In this document: positions 1 through 7,511 of the stretch, piece by piece
Layout of the letters: each line of letters opens with the position of its first letter
Numbering within the stretch: the stretch's first letter is position 1
From: CAZSBB01 sp964605235
Lineage (GTDB): Bacteria; Planctomycetota; Phycisphaerae; Phycisphaerales; Phycisphaeraceae
Direction: 5' to 3'
Length of the DNA stretch: 21,708 nt
Assembly: GCA_964605235.1 (NCBI GenBank)
Contig: CAZSBB010000060.1
Location: 1-21,708, forward strand
Position numbers and translations under genes: made by a program
The notes under the pieces: generated by a model
The model's input: the letters and a program-made list of their open reading frames with translations, nothing else
What the model was told of the DNA's origin: nothing
Database searches by the model: none

Positions 1-50
1 CCAACTACTTCCGCTCCTGCGGGTACGGCCAGAAATGATGCGAAGTGCTC

Positions 51-77
51 TAGCCCCGGGTCATTGACCCGGGGCTA
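51..77. repeat. Perfect inverted repeat (hairpin) in left-end non-coding DNA
   Basis: The sequence reads tagccccggg, then tcattga, then cccggggcta: a perfect 10-bp G/C-rich stem around a 7-base loop, itself closable to near full palindromy. There is no T-run on either side, so it is not a textbook intrinsic terminator. It resembles the REP-like hairpins found between genes in many planctomycete-type genomes. The rest of bases 1-249 shows no convincing gene. A second, weaker stem (cggat/atccg, 181-202) lies just beyond the stop of the minus-strand ABC gene. Confidence 0.6.
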
Positions 78-249
78 AGTGCATCGCCCTGACGATGTGA
101 TGTACCCCAACCAGCGCCCGCGCGACACGTTGCTTGCACAACTGCACCGCAGTCACACCGTCACACCGCGACACCACCCCCGGATTCGCTTGCGCTCATC
201 CGCGGCTTGGTTGGATCGATTGCCTGCTTGATCTGCGTGCCCGCGCGGC

Positions 250-1386
250 TTACGCGCCCGCACTCACCGTCTGCGGCGCCAGCGACAGGTTCTTGCCGTG
301 GGCGCCCGGTTCGAAAATGTGCAGCCGTTCCAGGTTCAGGTAGACCGGCAGCTCCACGTCGTAATCCATTTCCTCGGCCGGCACGCGGGCGACCATGCGC
401 TTCTGGGTTTGGGTCTCCAGAAACACGTCCATCTGGCTGCCCAGCGGCTCGATGACCGACACCTTCACCTGGGCGGTCGAATCCGGCGCGGCCCCGAACT
501 TGCCTTCCTTGTGGAAACGCATGACCTCCGGCCGCAGACCCAGCACCACGCTCTGATTCACGTGGCTGCCGACGCGCTCGGCCATGGCGTCGAGCAGACG
601 CAGGCGCACGCCCTCGCCCTCGAACCACACGCCGTCGTTGCGCACCAGCTTGCCGTCCAGGAAGTTCATCGGCGGGGTGCCCAGGAAGCCGGCGACGAAG
701 CGGTTGATCGGCCGATTGTAAATCGTCATCGGGGTGTCGGACTGCTGCACGAGGCCCACGTCCATCACCACCACGCGGTCGCCCAGGGTCATCGCTTCTT
801 CCTGGTCGTGGGTGACGTAGATGGTCGTGGTCCGCAACTGATGATGCAGCCGCTTGAGCTCGGCGCGGGTTTCCACACGCAGCTTGGCGTCGAGGTTGGA
901 CAGCGGTTCGTCGAACAGGAACGCCGCCGGCTGGCGCACGATCGCCCGGCCGACCGCCACGCGCTGACGCTGGCCGCCCGAGAGGGCCTTGGGCTTGCGT
1001 TCGAGCAGATTTTCCAGGCCCAGAATTTTGGCGGCATGGCGCACGCGCTCGTCGATTTCCTGTTTACGGAAGCCGCGCAGCTTCAGGCCGAACGCCATGT
1101 TCTTGTAGACCGTCATGTGCGGGTAGAGGGCGTAGTTCTGGAACACCATGGCGATGTCGCGGTCCTTGGGCGGCACGTCGTTGACCACCCGGTCGCCGAT
1201 GCTGATGGTGCCTTCGGAGATTTCCTCCAGGCCGGCAACCATGCGCAGCGTGGTGCTTTTGCCGCAGCCCGAGGGGCCGACGAGCACGACGAACTCGGCG
1301 TCGGCGATGTGCAGATTCACATCCTTGACCGCCCGCACGCCGCCTTGATAAATCTTGCCCACGCCTTCGAGAATGACTTCCGCCAT
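250..1386 (-). CDS. ugpC: ABC sugar-importer ATP-binding protein, MalK/UgpC/MsmX family
   Basis: This 378-residue ATPase should energise uptake of sugars or glycerol-3-phosphate-type solutes at the cytoplasmic membrane. Visible motifs are Walker A GPSGCGKST (37-45), the signature LSGGQRQR (135-142), Walker B FLFDEP (156-161), a D-loop SNLDAKLR, and the switch histidine in THD (H193). After about residue 240 comes the TOBE/OB-fold regulatory domain typical of the MalK subgroup; total length fits the family (about 370). I chose the ATG at 1386 because the fold begins there (MAEVILEGV) and GGGAGAA lies 8 bases upstream; the longer 22-residue extension is basic and unlike the family. No permease or binding-protein gene is adjacent on this side, so it may serve several importers as MsmX does, or partners may lie beyond position 1. 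The symbol is at family level; substrate is unknown. Confidence 0.93.
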   Translation of the reverse strand: MAEVILEGVGKIYQGGVRAVKDVNLHIADAEFVVLVGPSGCGKSTTLRMVAGLEEISEGTISIGDRVVNDVPPKDRDIAMVFQNYALYPHMTVYKNMAFGLKLRGFRKQEIDERVRHAAKILGLENLLERKPKALSGGQRQRVAVGRAIVRQPAAFLFDEPLSNLDAKLRVETRAELKRLHHQLRTTTIYVTHDQEEAMTLGDRVVVMDVGLVQQSDTPMTIYNRPINRFVAGFLGTPPMNFLDGKLVRNDGVWFEGEGVRLRLLDAMAERVGSHVNQSVVLGLRPEVMRFHKEGKFGAAPDSTAQVKVSVIEPLGSQMDVFLETQTQKRMVARVPAEEMDYDVELPVYLNLERLHIFEPGAHGKNLSLAPQTVSAGA

Positions 1387-1524
1387 GAGGTTCTCCCGCA
1401 AGCGCCGGGGTCGCCGGCTCAGCGCCCGGCCTTCCACCGTGCCGAGCAACACCCTAAGTTAGCACAAAGCCCGCTTCGCTGCGCTGCCCAATGCACCCGA
1501 TCATCCGCCTCCGCAACGGCATTT

Positions 1525-1553
1525 TTGCCGCCTGCGCAGTGACCGGCTACGAT
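1525..1553 (+). promoter_or_regulatory. Candidate sigma-70 promoter of glyA
   Basis: TTGCCG (1525-1530) and TACGAT (1548-1553) are separated by exactly 17 bases; each matches the sigma-70 consensus at 4 of 6 positions. The -10 element overlaps the first possible ATG (1552), which argues that the real glyA start is one of the later ATGs. Prediction from sequence only. Confidence 0.5.
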
Positions 1554-1596
1554 GCTCGACTCGCTGATTCGCCCCGTCCATGCAGGAATAATGCCC

Positions 1597-2880
1597 ATGA
1601 CCACCGCTGCCGCTTGCTGCCATTCCCCCCTGGCTCAGACCGATCCCCAGATTGACCAGCTCATCCGCGCTGAAGCCCGGCGCCAGGAAACCACCCTGGA
1701 GATGATCGCCAGCGAGAACCACGTCTCCCCCGCCGTGATGCAGGCGGTCGGCTCCTGCCTGACCAACAAATACTGCGAAGGCTATCCCACCAAACGCTAC
1801 TACTCCGGCTGCACGCACTACGACGCGGTGGAACAGCTCGCCATCGACCGCGCCAAGCAGCTCTTTGGGTGCAAATACGCCAACGTCCAGCCGCACTCGG
1901 GCGCCAACGCCAACAATGCCGTGTTCTTCGGCCTGCTCGAGCCGGGCGATTGCTTCCTGAGCGTGGTGCTCAGTGAAGGCGGCCACCTGACCCATGGCTC
2001 GCCGGTGAACATCAGCGGCAAGTGGTTCAAACCCGTGCATTACCCGCTGGTGAAGGATCGCAGCCGGTCGGATTATGGCCACATCGACTATGCCGCCGTC
2101 GAAAAGCTGGCGCTCGAGCACAAGCCCAAGCTCATTCTCTGCGGCTACTCGGCGTATCCGCGCATCATCGACTTCCCGCGCTTCCGCGCGATTGCCGATC
2201 AGGTCGGCGCGCTGCTGATGGCGGACATCGCCCACATAGCCGGGCTGGTGGCGACGGGCGTGCATCCCTCGCCGTTCCCCCATTGCCATGTGGTCACCAC
2301 GACCACGCACAAGACCCTGCGTGGCCCGCGCGGCGGACTGATCCTCACCAATGATGAGGAACTCGCCAAAAAGATGGATAAAGCCATCTTCCCCGGCACC
2401 CAGGGCGGCCCGCTGATGCACGTCATCGCCGGCAAGGCGGTCAGCTTCGGCGAAGCGCTCCAGCCGGCGTTCAAGCAGTACGCCCAGCAGGTGGTCGCCA
2501 ACGCCAAGGCGCTCGCCAGCGCGCTCATCAGCGCCGGCTACCACCTCGCCTCCAACGGCACCGACAATCATCTGATGCTCATCGACCTGCGGCCCACCGA
2601 CGCCAACCTCACCGGCAAAGACGCGGCGCTCTGGCTCGAACAGGCGGGCATCATCGTCAACAAGAACACTGTCCCCGATGACGACCGCAGCCCGTTCATC
2701 ACCAGCGGCGTCCGCCTGGGCACCCCGGCGCTCACCACCCGCGGCCTGAAGGAAGCCGAGATGCAGCAGGTGGCGACCCTCATCGACCGCACCTTCAAGT
2801 CGGCGGGCGATGCGACCAAGCTCGCGGCGATCCGCAAAGACGTCGAAGCGCTGGCGGCGCGGTTCCCGATGCCGCACTGA
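1597..2880 (+). CDS. glyA: Serine hydroxymethyltransferase
   Basis: This PLP enzyme interconverts serine and glycine while loading or unloading 5,10-methylene-tetrahydrofolate, supplying one-carbon units in the cytoplasm. The 427-residue protein matches the usual length (about 417). It carries EMIASENHVS near the N-terminus, the substrate/PLP segment TNKYCEGYPTKRYYSGC, the HSGANAN motif, the conserved DIAHIAGL region, and the PLP-lysine motif TTTTHKTLRGPRGG with the Schiff-base lysine at K239. Starts at 1552, 1591 and 1597 are in frame. I prefer 1597 because AGGA (1584-1587) lies 9 bases upstream and a promoter -10 box covers 1552; 1591 would leave only 3 bases to AGGA. It is divergent from the MalK-type ATPase. 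PurU further on also handles tetrahydrofolate one-carbon units, though the two are not in one operon. Confidence 0.98.
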   Translation: MTTAAACCHSPLAQTDPQIDQLIRAEARRQETTLEMIASENHVSPAVMQAVGSCLTNKYCEGYPTKRYYSGCTHYDAVEQLAIDRAKQLFGCKYANVQPHSGANANNAVFFGLLEPGDCFLSVVLSEGGHLTHGSPVNISGKWFKPVHYPLVKDRSRSDYGHIDYAAVEKLALEHKPKLILCGYSAYPRIIDFPRFRAIADQVGALLMADIAHIAGLVATGVHPSPFPHCHVVTTTTHKTLRGPRGGLILTNDEELAKKMDKAIFPGTQGGPLMHVIAGKAVSFGEALQPAFKQYAQQVVANAKALASALISAGYHLASNGTDNHLMLIDLRPTDANLTGKDAALWLEQAGIIVNKNTVPDDDRSPFITSGVRLGTPALTTRGLKEAEMQQVATLIDRTFKSAGDATKLAAIRKDVEALAARFPMPH

Positions 2881-2893
2881 AGTCGGGATGATG

Positions 2894-2921
2894 TCTCACA
2901 GAGACACAGAGGCACGGAGAG
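2894..2921. repeat. Purine-rich 'cacagagacacagaggcacggag' type repeat
   Basis: The stretch is built from near-repeats of cacaga/cacgga (tctcacagagacacagag followed by gcacggagag). I recall similar sequences between genes in planctomycete and verrucomicrobial genomes as a dispersed repeat; that is memory of a pattern, not a search result. It starts 14 bases after the glyA stop. Confidence 0.5.
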
Positions 2922-2989
2922 CTGCGCGCAAAGTGGCTGCGCTCAACGAGCCGTGAGTGGTCTTCGACCCCGGCCGGGGTCGCGGGCAG

Positions 2990-3147
2990 TAGCCACGAGT
3001 GCAGCGCAGCGAAACCCGTGGTAAGCGGCGGTTTCATCATTGTCATCCGTCCCGGAGGGACGGCGGAAGCTTCCTTCACCCCTGCCGGGGTGAGGACTTG
3101 CACCAGCAACTTCTTCCACGAGTTCCGCTGCGCTGCACTCGTGGCTA
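2990..3147. repeat. Long inverted repeat with 32-base arms flanking smaller hairpins
   Basis: The left arm (2990-3021) and right arm (3116-3147) are reverse complements at 30 of 32 positions, with the core tagccacgagtgcagcgcag fully conserved. Each arm can also fold on itself through ccacgag/c-cgtgg. The 94 bases between arms carry two further hairpins. The layout resembles a paired REP element (BIME-like) or a small non-autonomous element. No REP-associated transposase gene lies in the window, and no target-site duplication is obvious. Confidence 0.65.
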
Positions 3148-3293
3148 CTCTCCTGCGCCCCCTTCGGGGGCGAAAGCCATGTACGACCGTCCTGTTTGAA
3201 ACTGGAACCCCTCCCACCTGATCGGGGCTCGTGAGTCTGTACACGCTGACAGGTGCTGATTGAGCGGTGTCCGGGGCAAGCCCTGTCGCGCGC

Positions 3294-4217
3294 TCAGCTC
3301 TTGGCGGGTTGGGCGGTACTGGTCGAATGCGGGGCGCCGGGCGTCTGGGTTGCCAGTGCGACATAGGCGCGGTCCACGCCGGGGTAGAAGTCGCCCACCA
3401 GGAAGTACGCGCTGCCGCCTTGCCGCCACACCAGCAGTGGGTGCGCCGCCTCCGGCCCGCGCACGCGGTACATCACGCCTTCGGGCAATTTCAGCCGGCC
3501 GTCGTCGGCGGCGATCCACAGGCTCAGGGCATCGGTGCGGCCGGTCTCCGGCTTGGCGCGGTAGATCAGATGCACCGAGTTGGGCCCGGCGATTTCGCAT
3601 TGACCGAGGGCTTCAAACGCATAGCCCACCCCCGCCAGATCCAGTGAGTCATACACCGAGGAGCCCAATTGCCGGGCCACAAAGGCGGGAATCGCCTCCA
3701 GTCGGGAGGGCGCATTGGCGAAGCGATGCAGTTCATCGATCACCTGGCTGCACGTCACATGCCGGCTGGCGAAAAGCTCAACCTGCTGGTCGCTGACGAG
3801 CTGCGCGACCGCTTGTTCGAACCCGGACTTTCCGGTTTGACGCAACTGCAACCTGGCGGTGTAGAGCGTCACCCCCGCCAGCGCCAGCACCGCAGCCGGG
3901 GCGGCAGCGCGCCGGAATGAACGCTGCGGGAAGCGATACGAAGCCGGCGGGGACGCCTCGGCGGGCGCGGCGTCGGTGGGCTGGCCCAGCAGTTGTTCCA
4001 CGCGCTGGCGCAGCGCTGCCGAGGGCGCGGGGGTGTGGTCGCGCAGGGAGCGTCCGACCACCTGCCGCAGTTGCTGCTGATGCATCACCCGGGCGCTGGC
4101 CTGCGGATCGAGCTTCAGGGCGTCGAGCAGTTTCAGGTTCTGCTGGACATCCAGCTCGCCGTCGGCGAACGCCGCCAGGTATTTGCGGGCTTCCTGCTGG
4201 GTCAGGTCATCAGTCAT
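3294..4217 (-). CDS. Membrane-anchored anti-sigma factor (probable)
   Basis: The 307-residue protein begins with a short helical cytoplasmic region (about 1-100) of the type that binds ECF sigma factors: 'YLAAFADGELD' at 13-23 is typical of anti-sigma N-termini. One transmembrane helix follows (about 104-121), then an extracytoplasmic domain of about 180 residues. The zinc-binding H-x3-C-x2-C motif of ZAS anti-sigma factors is absent (only a lone His at 46), so it would act without zinc. It follows the ECF sigma gene by 48 bases on the same strand, the standard arrangement in which the membrane partner holds the sigma factor until an envelope signal arrives. No strong ribosome-binding site precedes the ATG at 4217, so expression may depend on the upstream gene. 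The signal and outer domain are unidentified; function rests on layout, topology and position. Confidence 0.8.
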   Translation of the reverse strand: MTDDLTQQEARKYLAAFADGELDVQQNLKLLDALKLDPQASARVMHQQQLRQVVGRSLRDHTPAPSAALRQRVEQLLGQPTDAAPAEASPPASYRFPQRSFRRAAAPAAVLALAGVTLYTARLQLRQTGKSGFEQAVAQLVSDQQVELFASRHVTCSQVIDELHRFANAPSRLEAIPAFVARQLGSSVYDSLDLAGVGYAFEALGQCEIAGPNSVHLIYRAKPETGRTDALSLWIAADDGRLKLPEGVMYRVRGPEAAHPLLVWRQGGSAYFLVGDFYPGVDRAYVALATQTPGAPHSTSTAQPAKS

Positions 4218-4265
4218 GGCGCATCACTTTGGCCGTTGTTGCCGTCGGGTGCACATCAGTGCGGG

Positions 4266-4820
4266 TCAGTTGGCGGGCATCACCGTGATGCCTTGTTCCT
4301 GCGCCAGTTCCGTCAATTGCTCGCTCAGCGTGGCGCGGGCGCGGTACAGCCGGCTCATCACCGTGCCCAGCGGCACCGCCAACACGTCGGCGATTTCACG
4401 ATATTTCATGCCTTCGACCGCCCAGAGCAGCAGCACCAGGCGGTAGTGCTCGGGCAACTCGTCCAGGGCGCGCTTGAGCCGGTCGTCCACCTGCTCCCAG
4501 TCCAGGGACGCCAGATCCCAGCAGGGGGCGGGCTGGTCCAGCTCATGGCTGGCGGCGTGATGCTGCAGGTCGTCCATCAGCGTCGGGGCGCGGCGGTCCT
4601 TGCCGATGCGGGTGTAAAACACGTTGTGCAGAATCTTGAACAGCCAGGGACGAATGCCGCGCTCGCGCAGCTCAAACCGGTCCTCCGCGGCGAGCGCCTT
4701 GACGTAGGTTTCCTGCACCAGGTCCTCGGCGACCTCGCGGTCACGCGCCAGGTGAAACGCCATGCGGTGGACCGCGTCCAGTTCCGCCAGCGCCAGGGAT
4801 CGGAAATCGGGCGTCGTCAT
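4266..4820 (-). CDS. ECF-type RNA polymerase sigma factor
   Basis: This 184-residue group 4 sigma factor would direct RNA polymerase to a small regulon. Region 2 (about 11-76) contains AEDLVQETYVKAL and 'RPWLFKILHNVFYT', the core-binding and -10 recognition parts. Region 4 (about 118-168) contains LPEHYRLVLLLWAVEGMKYREIA and a helix-turn-helix with GTVMSRLYRARATL, which reads the -35. Regions 1 and 3 are missing, as expected for ECF factors. It is followed by its likely anti-sigma factor and is divergent from a two-component operon. Two AATATT boxes 17 bases apart lie 33-61 bases upstream of the start and could be an autoregulated promoter. The ribosome-binding site is weak (GGATGGA). Assignment to a numbered ECF group needs profile searches. 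Confidence 0.93.
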   Translation of the reverse strand: MTTPDFRSLALAELDAVHRMAFHLARDREVAEDLVQETYVKALAAEDRFELRERGIRPWLFKILHNVFYTRIGKDRRAPTLMDDLQHHAASHELDQPAPCWDLASLDWEQVDDRLKRALDELPEHYRLVLLLWAVEGMKYREIADVLAVPLGTVMSRLYRARATLSEQLTELAQEQGITVMPAN

Positions 4821-4852
4821 GGTTCCATCCAGTTAACCAGCGCCGTGCGGCC

Positions 4853-4881
4853 AATATTCCCCTGCTCCGGAAAAAAATATT
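4853..4881 (-). promoter_or_regulatory. Twin AATATT boxes upstream of the ECF sigma gene
   Basis: Read on the minus strand, AATATT (4881-4876, followed by a T-run) and a second AATATT (4858-4853, preceded by GGGG) are separated by exactly 17 bases, the spacing of -35 and -10 elements. The A/T-rich boxes stand out in GC-rich DNA. They may be the sigma factor's own promoter, or, since each box is palindromic, a regulator site. The 239-base divergent gap (4821-5059) also has a weak plus-strand candidate: TTGGCG (4903-4908) and TCTAAA (4925-4930). Confidence 0.35.
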
Positions 4882-5059
4882 CAGGTTGGCGACCCGGGGC
4901 CATTGGCGTTATTCTGCGCGCGCGTCTAAACCGCAGCTTGCCGGTTGGAGCTGCGTCAGTGGGGATGAGACAGTGCCGATCGTATTGTCGCTGCTCGCCT
5001 GGGGGCGGGCAGTTGGGGATGCTTGAGCCTGGGATGAGAGAGCAGGCAGGGGCCAGGCG

Positions 5060-6799
5060 ATGGCATTGGACCGTCAACCCGGCAGTCCCGCTGCGGCGGA
5101 GCTGAAGCTGCTGCTCGTCACCGCCGATGTGGGGGCGCGGCAACGACTTTCTTCCCTGATCCAACCCCATTTCGTCCAGGTCAGCAGTTGCGACACCTGC
5201 GCCGAAGCCCGGCTGCTGCTGCAGGCATGGGGCCCGGAGGTGGTGGTGGTGGACCCGGAGTTGGCGGACGGCTGCGGCCTGCTGCTGGGCGTGCCGGCGG
5301 GGGAACCGGGGAGTCCCGGGAGTCCGGGGGAACCGGGGAGTCCGGGAAGTCCGGGGGGCTGTGGGGGGCCGGCGTTTCTGGGCTATGCCCGCCGGAGCGA
5401 CGCCGGCTTGCTGCGTCAGGCGCTGGAAGCCGGCTTCGTCGGCTGGATGCAGGTGGACGACACCGACGAATCCCTGAGTCGGCAGTTGCAGCGCGCCATC
5501 GAGCAGCAGCGCGCCAAACGGCAGCGCAGCGAAGATGAACTGCTGCGCGAGCTGCTGCGGACCAGCGTGGCGGCGATCACCTTGCTCGACGCCGACGGCC
5601 TGATCACTTACGCCAATCCCGCGGCGCGCCAGGTCCTGGGGCTGGACACCCGGGAAATCACCAGCCGCCGCTACAACACCCCCGCCTGGCGCTCCACCGA
5701 TTTTGAAGGCCAGCCGTTGCCCGACCATGAGTTGCCGTTCATGCGGGTCAAACGCACCGGCAAGCCGATCTTCGAAGTTCAGCACGCCATCGAATGGCCC
5801 GGCGGGGAGCGGCGCTACCTTTCCATCAGCGGCGCGCCCCTGCACGACAGCGCCGGCGACTTCACCGGGGCGGTCTTCAGCATCGTCGACATCACCCGCG
5901 CCCACCAGACCGAACTGGTGCTCCGGCAGAATCAGCAGGAACTCGAACAACGCGTTGCCGAACGCACCGCCGCCCACGCCCGCGCCAATGAGCAGTTGCG
6001 CCAGCAGATGCTCCAGCATGAACAGGTGCAACACCAACTGCGCCGGCAGCAGGCGGAACTCACCCATGTCACCCGCCTGCACACCATGGGCGAACTGGCG
6101 TCCGGACTGGCGCACGAACTCAATCAGCCGCTGACCGCCATCGGCAACTTCGTGCGCGGCTCGCTGCGCCGGCTGGAAACCGATGACCGCACGCCCCCCG
6201 AGGTGCTCCAGGCCTTACGCGCCGCCGGCCAGCAAACCGAACGCGCCGGGCAGATCATCCGCCGCCTGCGGGCGATGGTGTACAAACGGGAACCGCAGCG
6301 CACCGTGGTGGACCTGCGGCAACTGGTCGCCAACGTCCAGCAACTGCTCGCTTACGAACTCCGCGAACAGGGCTTCACCTTCCAGACCCGCTTGCCCGAT
6401 ACGCCCGCGCAGGTGCTCGGTGATGCGGTGGAACTGGAACAGGTGCTGATCAACCTGTTGCGCAACGGCCTGGAAGCCAGCGCCGCCACCGACCCCGCCC
6501 GACGAATCCTGCTTGTCACCCTCGAGGAACTCAACGACAGCTGGCGGCTGCGGGTGCGCGATCATGGGACCGGCCTGCCCGGAGCGCTGGCGGACCAGCT
6601 CTTCACCCCCTTCCGAACCACCAAACGCGAAGGCATGGGCATGGGTTTGTCCATCAGCCACACCATCATCCGCAACCACGGCGGCAGCATCACCCTGACC
6701 AACGCCCAGCCCGGCCCGGGCGCGGTGGCGCAAATCGTGCTCCCCCGGCTTGAGCAACTGCCCAGCGTCCTGGGGCTCGGAACGCCCGCCCGCGCCTGA
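5060..6799 (+). CDS. PAS-domain sensor histidine kinase with degenerate receiver domain
   Basis: Predicted cytoplasmic sensor kinase of 579 residues, with no membrane segment. Residues about 14-150 look like a receiver domain: strand VVVVD places D65 at the phosphoacceptor site, but the acidic pair is reduced to A-D and the conserved lysine is missing, so it is probably a pseudo-receiver. A collagen-like Gly-X-Y stretch (81-99) sits in the loop before its fourth strand. A PAS domain follows (about 158-280), then a coiled coil (about 283-335), HisKA with MGELASGLAHELNQP (phospho-His H352), and HATPase with N-box QVLINLLRNGLEA (461-473), DHGTGLP (501-507) and EGMGMGLSI. The kinase core is of the FixL/DctB type, but no haem-ligand motif was recognised. 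AGGGG (5048-5052) lies 7 bases before the ATG. The response regulator follows 73 bases later, surely its partner. Confidence 0.93.
   Translation: MALDRQPGSPAAAELKLLLVTADVGARQRLSSLIQPHFVQVSSCDTCAEARLLLQAWGPEVVVVDPELADGCGLLLGVPAGEPGSPGSPGEPGSPGSPGGCGGPAFLGYARRSDAGLLRQALEAGFVGWMQVDDTDESLSRQLQRAIEQQRAKRQRSEDELLRELLRTSVAAITLLDADGLITYANPAARQVLGLDTREITSRRYNTPAWRSTDFEGQPLPDHELPFMRVKRTGKPIFEVQHAIEWPGGERRYLSISGAPLHDSAGDFTGAVFSIVDITRAHQTELVLRQNQQELEQRVAERTAAHARANEQLRQQMLQHEQVQHQLRRQQAELTHVTRLHTMGELASGLAHELNQPLTAIGNFVRGSLRRLETDDRTPPEVLQALRAAGQQTERAGQIIRRLRAMVYKREPQRTVVDLRQLVANVQQLLAYELREQGFTFQTRLPDTPAQVLGDAVELEQVLINLLRNGLEASAATDPARRILLVTLEELNDSWRLRVRDHGTGLPGALADQLFTPFRTTKREGMGMGLSISHTIIRNHGGSITLTNAQPGPGAVAQIVLPRLEQLPSVLGLGTPARA
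5300..5356 (+). repeat. In-frame Gly-X-Y (collagen-like) repeat inside the kinase
   Basis: Six tandem triplets GEP-GSP-GSP-GEP-GSP-GSP plus a closing Gly are encoded by nine-base units of the form ggg-agt-ccg, with ggg-gaa-ccg variants. The whole GEPGSPGSP block occurs twice in tandem (27-base period), with only synonymous differences between copies. The DNA resembles the G-rich non-coding repeats at 16081-16100 and 21383-21440. Six triplets are too few for a stable collagen triple helix, so it may simply be an inserted or slippage-expanded loop. Confidence 0.9.
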
Positions 6800-6872
6800 A
6801 CCGGGGAGGGCAAAAACAGGTGAGATATGCGGGAGAATGCGGTATCCTGTGGCACATCTTCAGGTCGCGCCC

Positions 6873-7508
6873 ATGTCCCAGACAGTCGAAACTACGTCCA
6901 CGACGCCCGTCGGCACCGTGTGGGTGCTCGACGATGATCGCGCCGTGCGCGACTCCTTCTGCTGGTTGATCGCCCAGGCGGGCTTGCGGGCTCAGGCCTT
7001 CGCCCGGCCGCAGGACCTGCTGGCGCAGGAGCCGCCCGTGGTGCCCTGCTGTCTGCTGTTGGATGTACGCATGCCCGAGATGGACGGCCTGGAAGTGCAG
7101 CGCCGCCTGCACGAAGCCGGCTGGACCGCGCCGATCATTTTTGTCACCGGGCATGGCGATGTGCCCATGGCGATCCAGGCGCTCAAGGGCGGCGGGTTTG
7201 ATTTCGTCGAAAAGCCGCTCGACGATGAATTGCTGCTGCAACGCATCCGCCAGGCGCTCCTGGAAGATCAGCGGCAGCGCCAGGATCCGTTCAATCGCCA
7301 AACCGTGGTGCAGCGCGTCAGCCAGTTGACTCCGCGCGAGCGTGAAGTCATGGATGCCGTGGTGGCGGGCAACTCCAACCGGCAGATCGCCCTCGACCTG
7401 GGGCTGTCGCCCAAGACCATCGAGGTCTACCGCGCCCGGGTGATGCAGAAAATGCGCGCCGACAGCCTGCCCGCCCTGGTCCGCATGCTGGTCCGCGCCA
7501 GCCTGTGA
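6873..7508 (+). CDS. FixJ/NarL-type response regulator
   Basis: The 211-residue protein has a receiver domain (about 14-130) with the acidic triad DDD (20-22), phosphoacceptor D64 in LLLDVRMPEMDGLE, T92 in FVTGHGDVPMAI, and lysine K114 in FVEKPLDD. A LuxR-type helix-turn-helix follows (about 150-211: LTPREREVMDAVVAG and KTIEVYRARVMQKM). The VTGHGD and EKP motifs are those of the FixJ/TodT branch, which regulates transcription when phosphorylated by a FixL-like kinase. The cognate kinase is immediately upstream. I chose ATG 6873 since the receiver begins shortly after it and AGG lies 8 bases upstream; an in-frame ATG at 6837 has GGGAGA directly abutting it and would add 12 residues. Target genes are unknown. 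Confidence 0.95.
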   Translation: MSQTVETTSTTPVGTVWVLDDDRAVRDSFCWLIAQAGLRAQAFARPQDLLAQEPPVVPCCLLLDVRMPEMDGLEVQRRLHEAGWTAPIIFVTGHGDVPMAIQALKGGGFDFVEKPLDDELLLQRIRQALLEDQRQRQDPFNRQTVVQRVSQLTPREREVMDAVVAGNSNRQIALDLGLSPKTIEVYRARVMQKMRADSLPALVRMLVRASL

Positions 7509-7511
7509 GAT

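Larger units (their letters stand above)
2881..3293. other. Repeat-rich gap between convergent genes
   Basis: These 413 bases between the stops of glyA (+) and the anti-sigma gene (-) hold no believable gene; the short reading frames are Arg/Pro-rich translations of hairpins. Besides the two elements listed separately, there are a perfect 18-bp palindrome cgaccccggccggggtcg (2965-2982), ccgtccc-gga-gggacgg (3047-3063), tcacccc-tgcc-ggggtga (3076-3093) and cgccccc-ttc-gggggcg (3156-3172). Such hairpins could end transcription from both sides or be REP-like mobile repeats. From about 3175 to 3293 I see nothing definite. Confidence 0.7.

Noticed and set aside
1501..2877. 458-codon minus-strand frame opposite glyA
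   Set aside because: glyA is unambiguous on the plus strand; the reverse product is a composition shadow.
2990..3147. CRISPR array or insertion sequence
   Set aside because: Only two arms in inverted orientation, no regular direct repeats with spacers and no transposase gene.
2999..3221. Two 66-67 codon plus-strand frames in the glyA/anti-sigma gap
   Set aside because: They translate the hairpin repeats and have no ribosome-binding site or recognisable protein features.
5300..5356. True collagen-type triple-helix domain
   Set aside because: Only six triplets, inside a cytoplasmic domain loop; too short for a stable triple helix, so called a collagen-like repeat only.
4817..6115. 432-codon minus-strand frame opposite the kinase
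   Set aside because: Antisense to the kinase start, PAS and linker; its Pro-rich part is just the reverse of the Gly-X-Y repeat.
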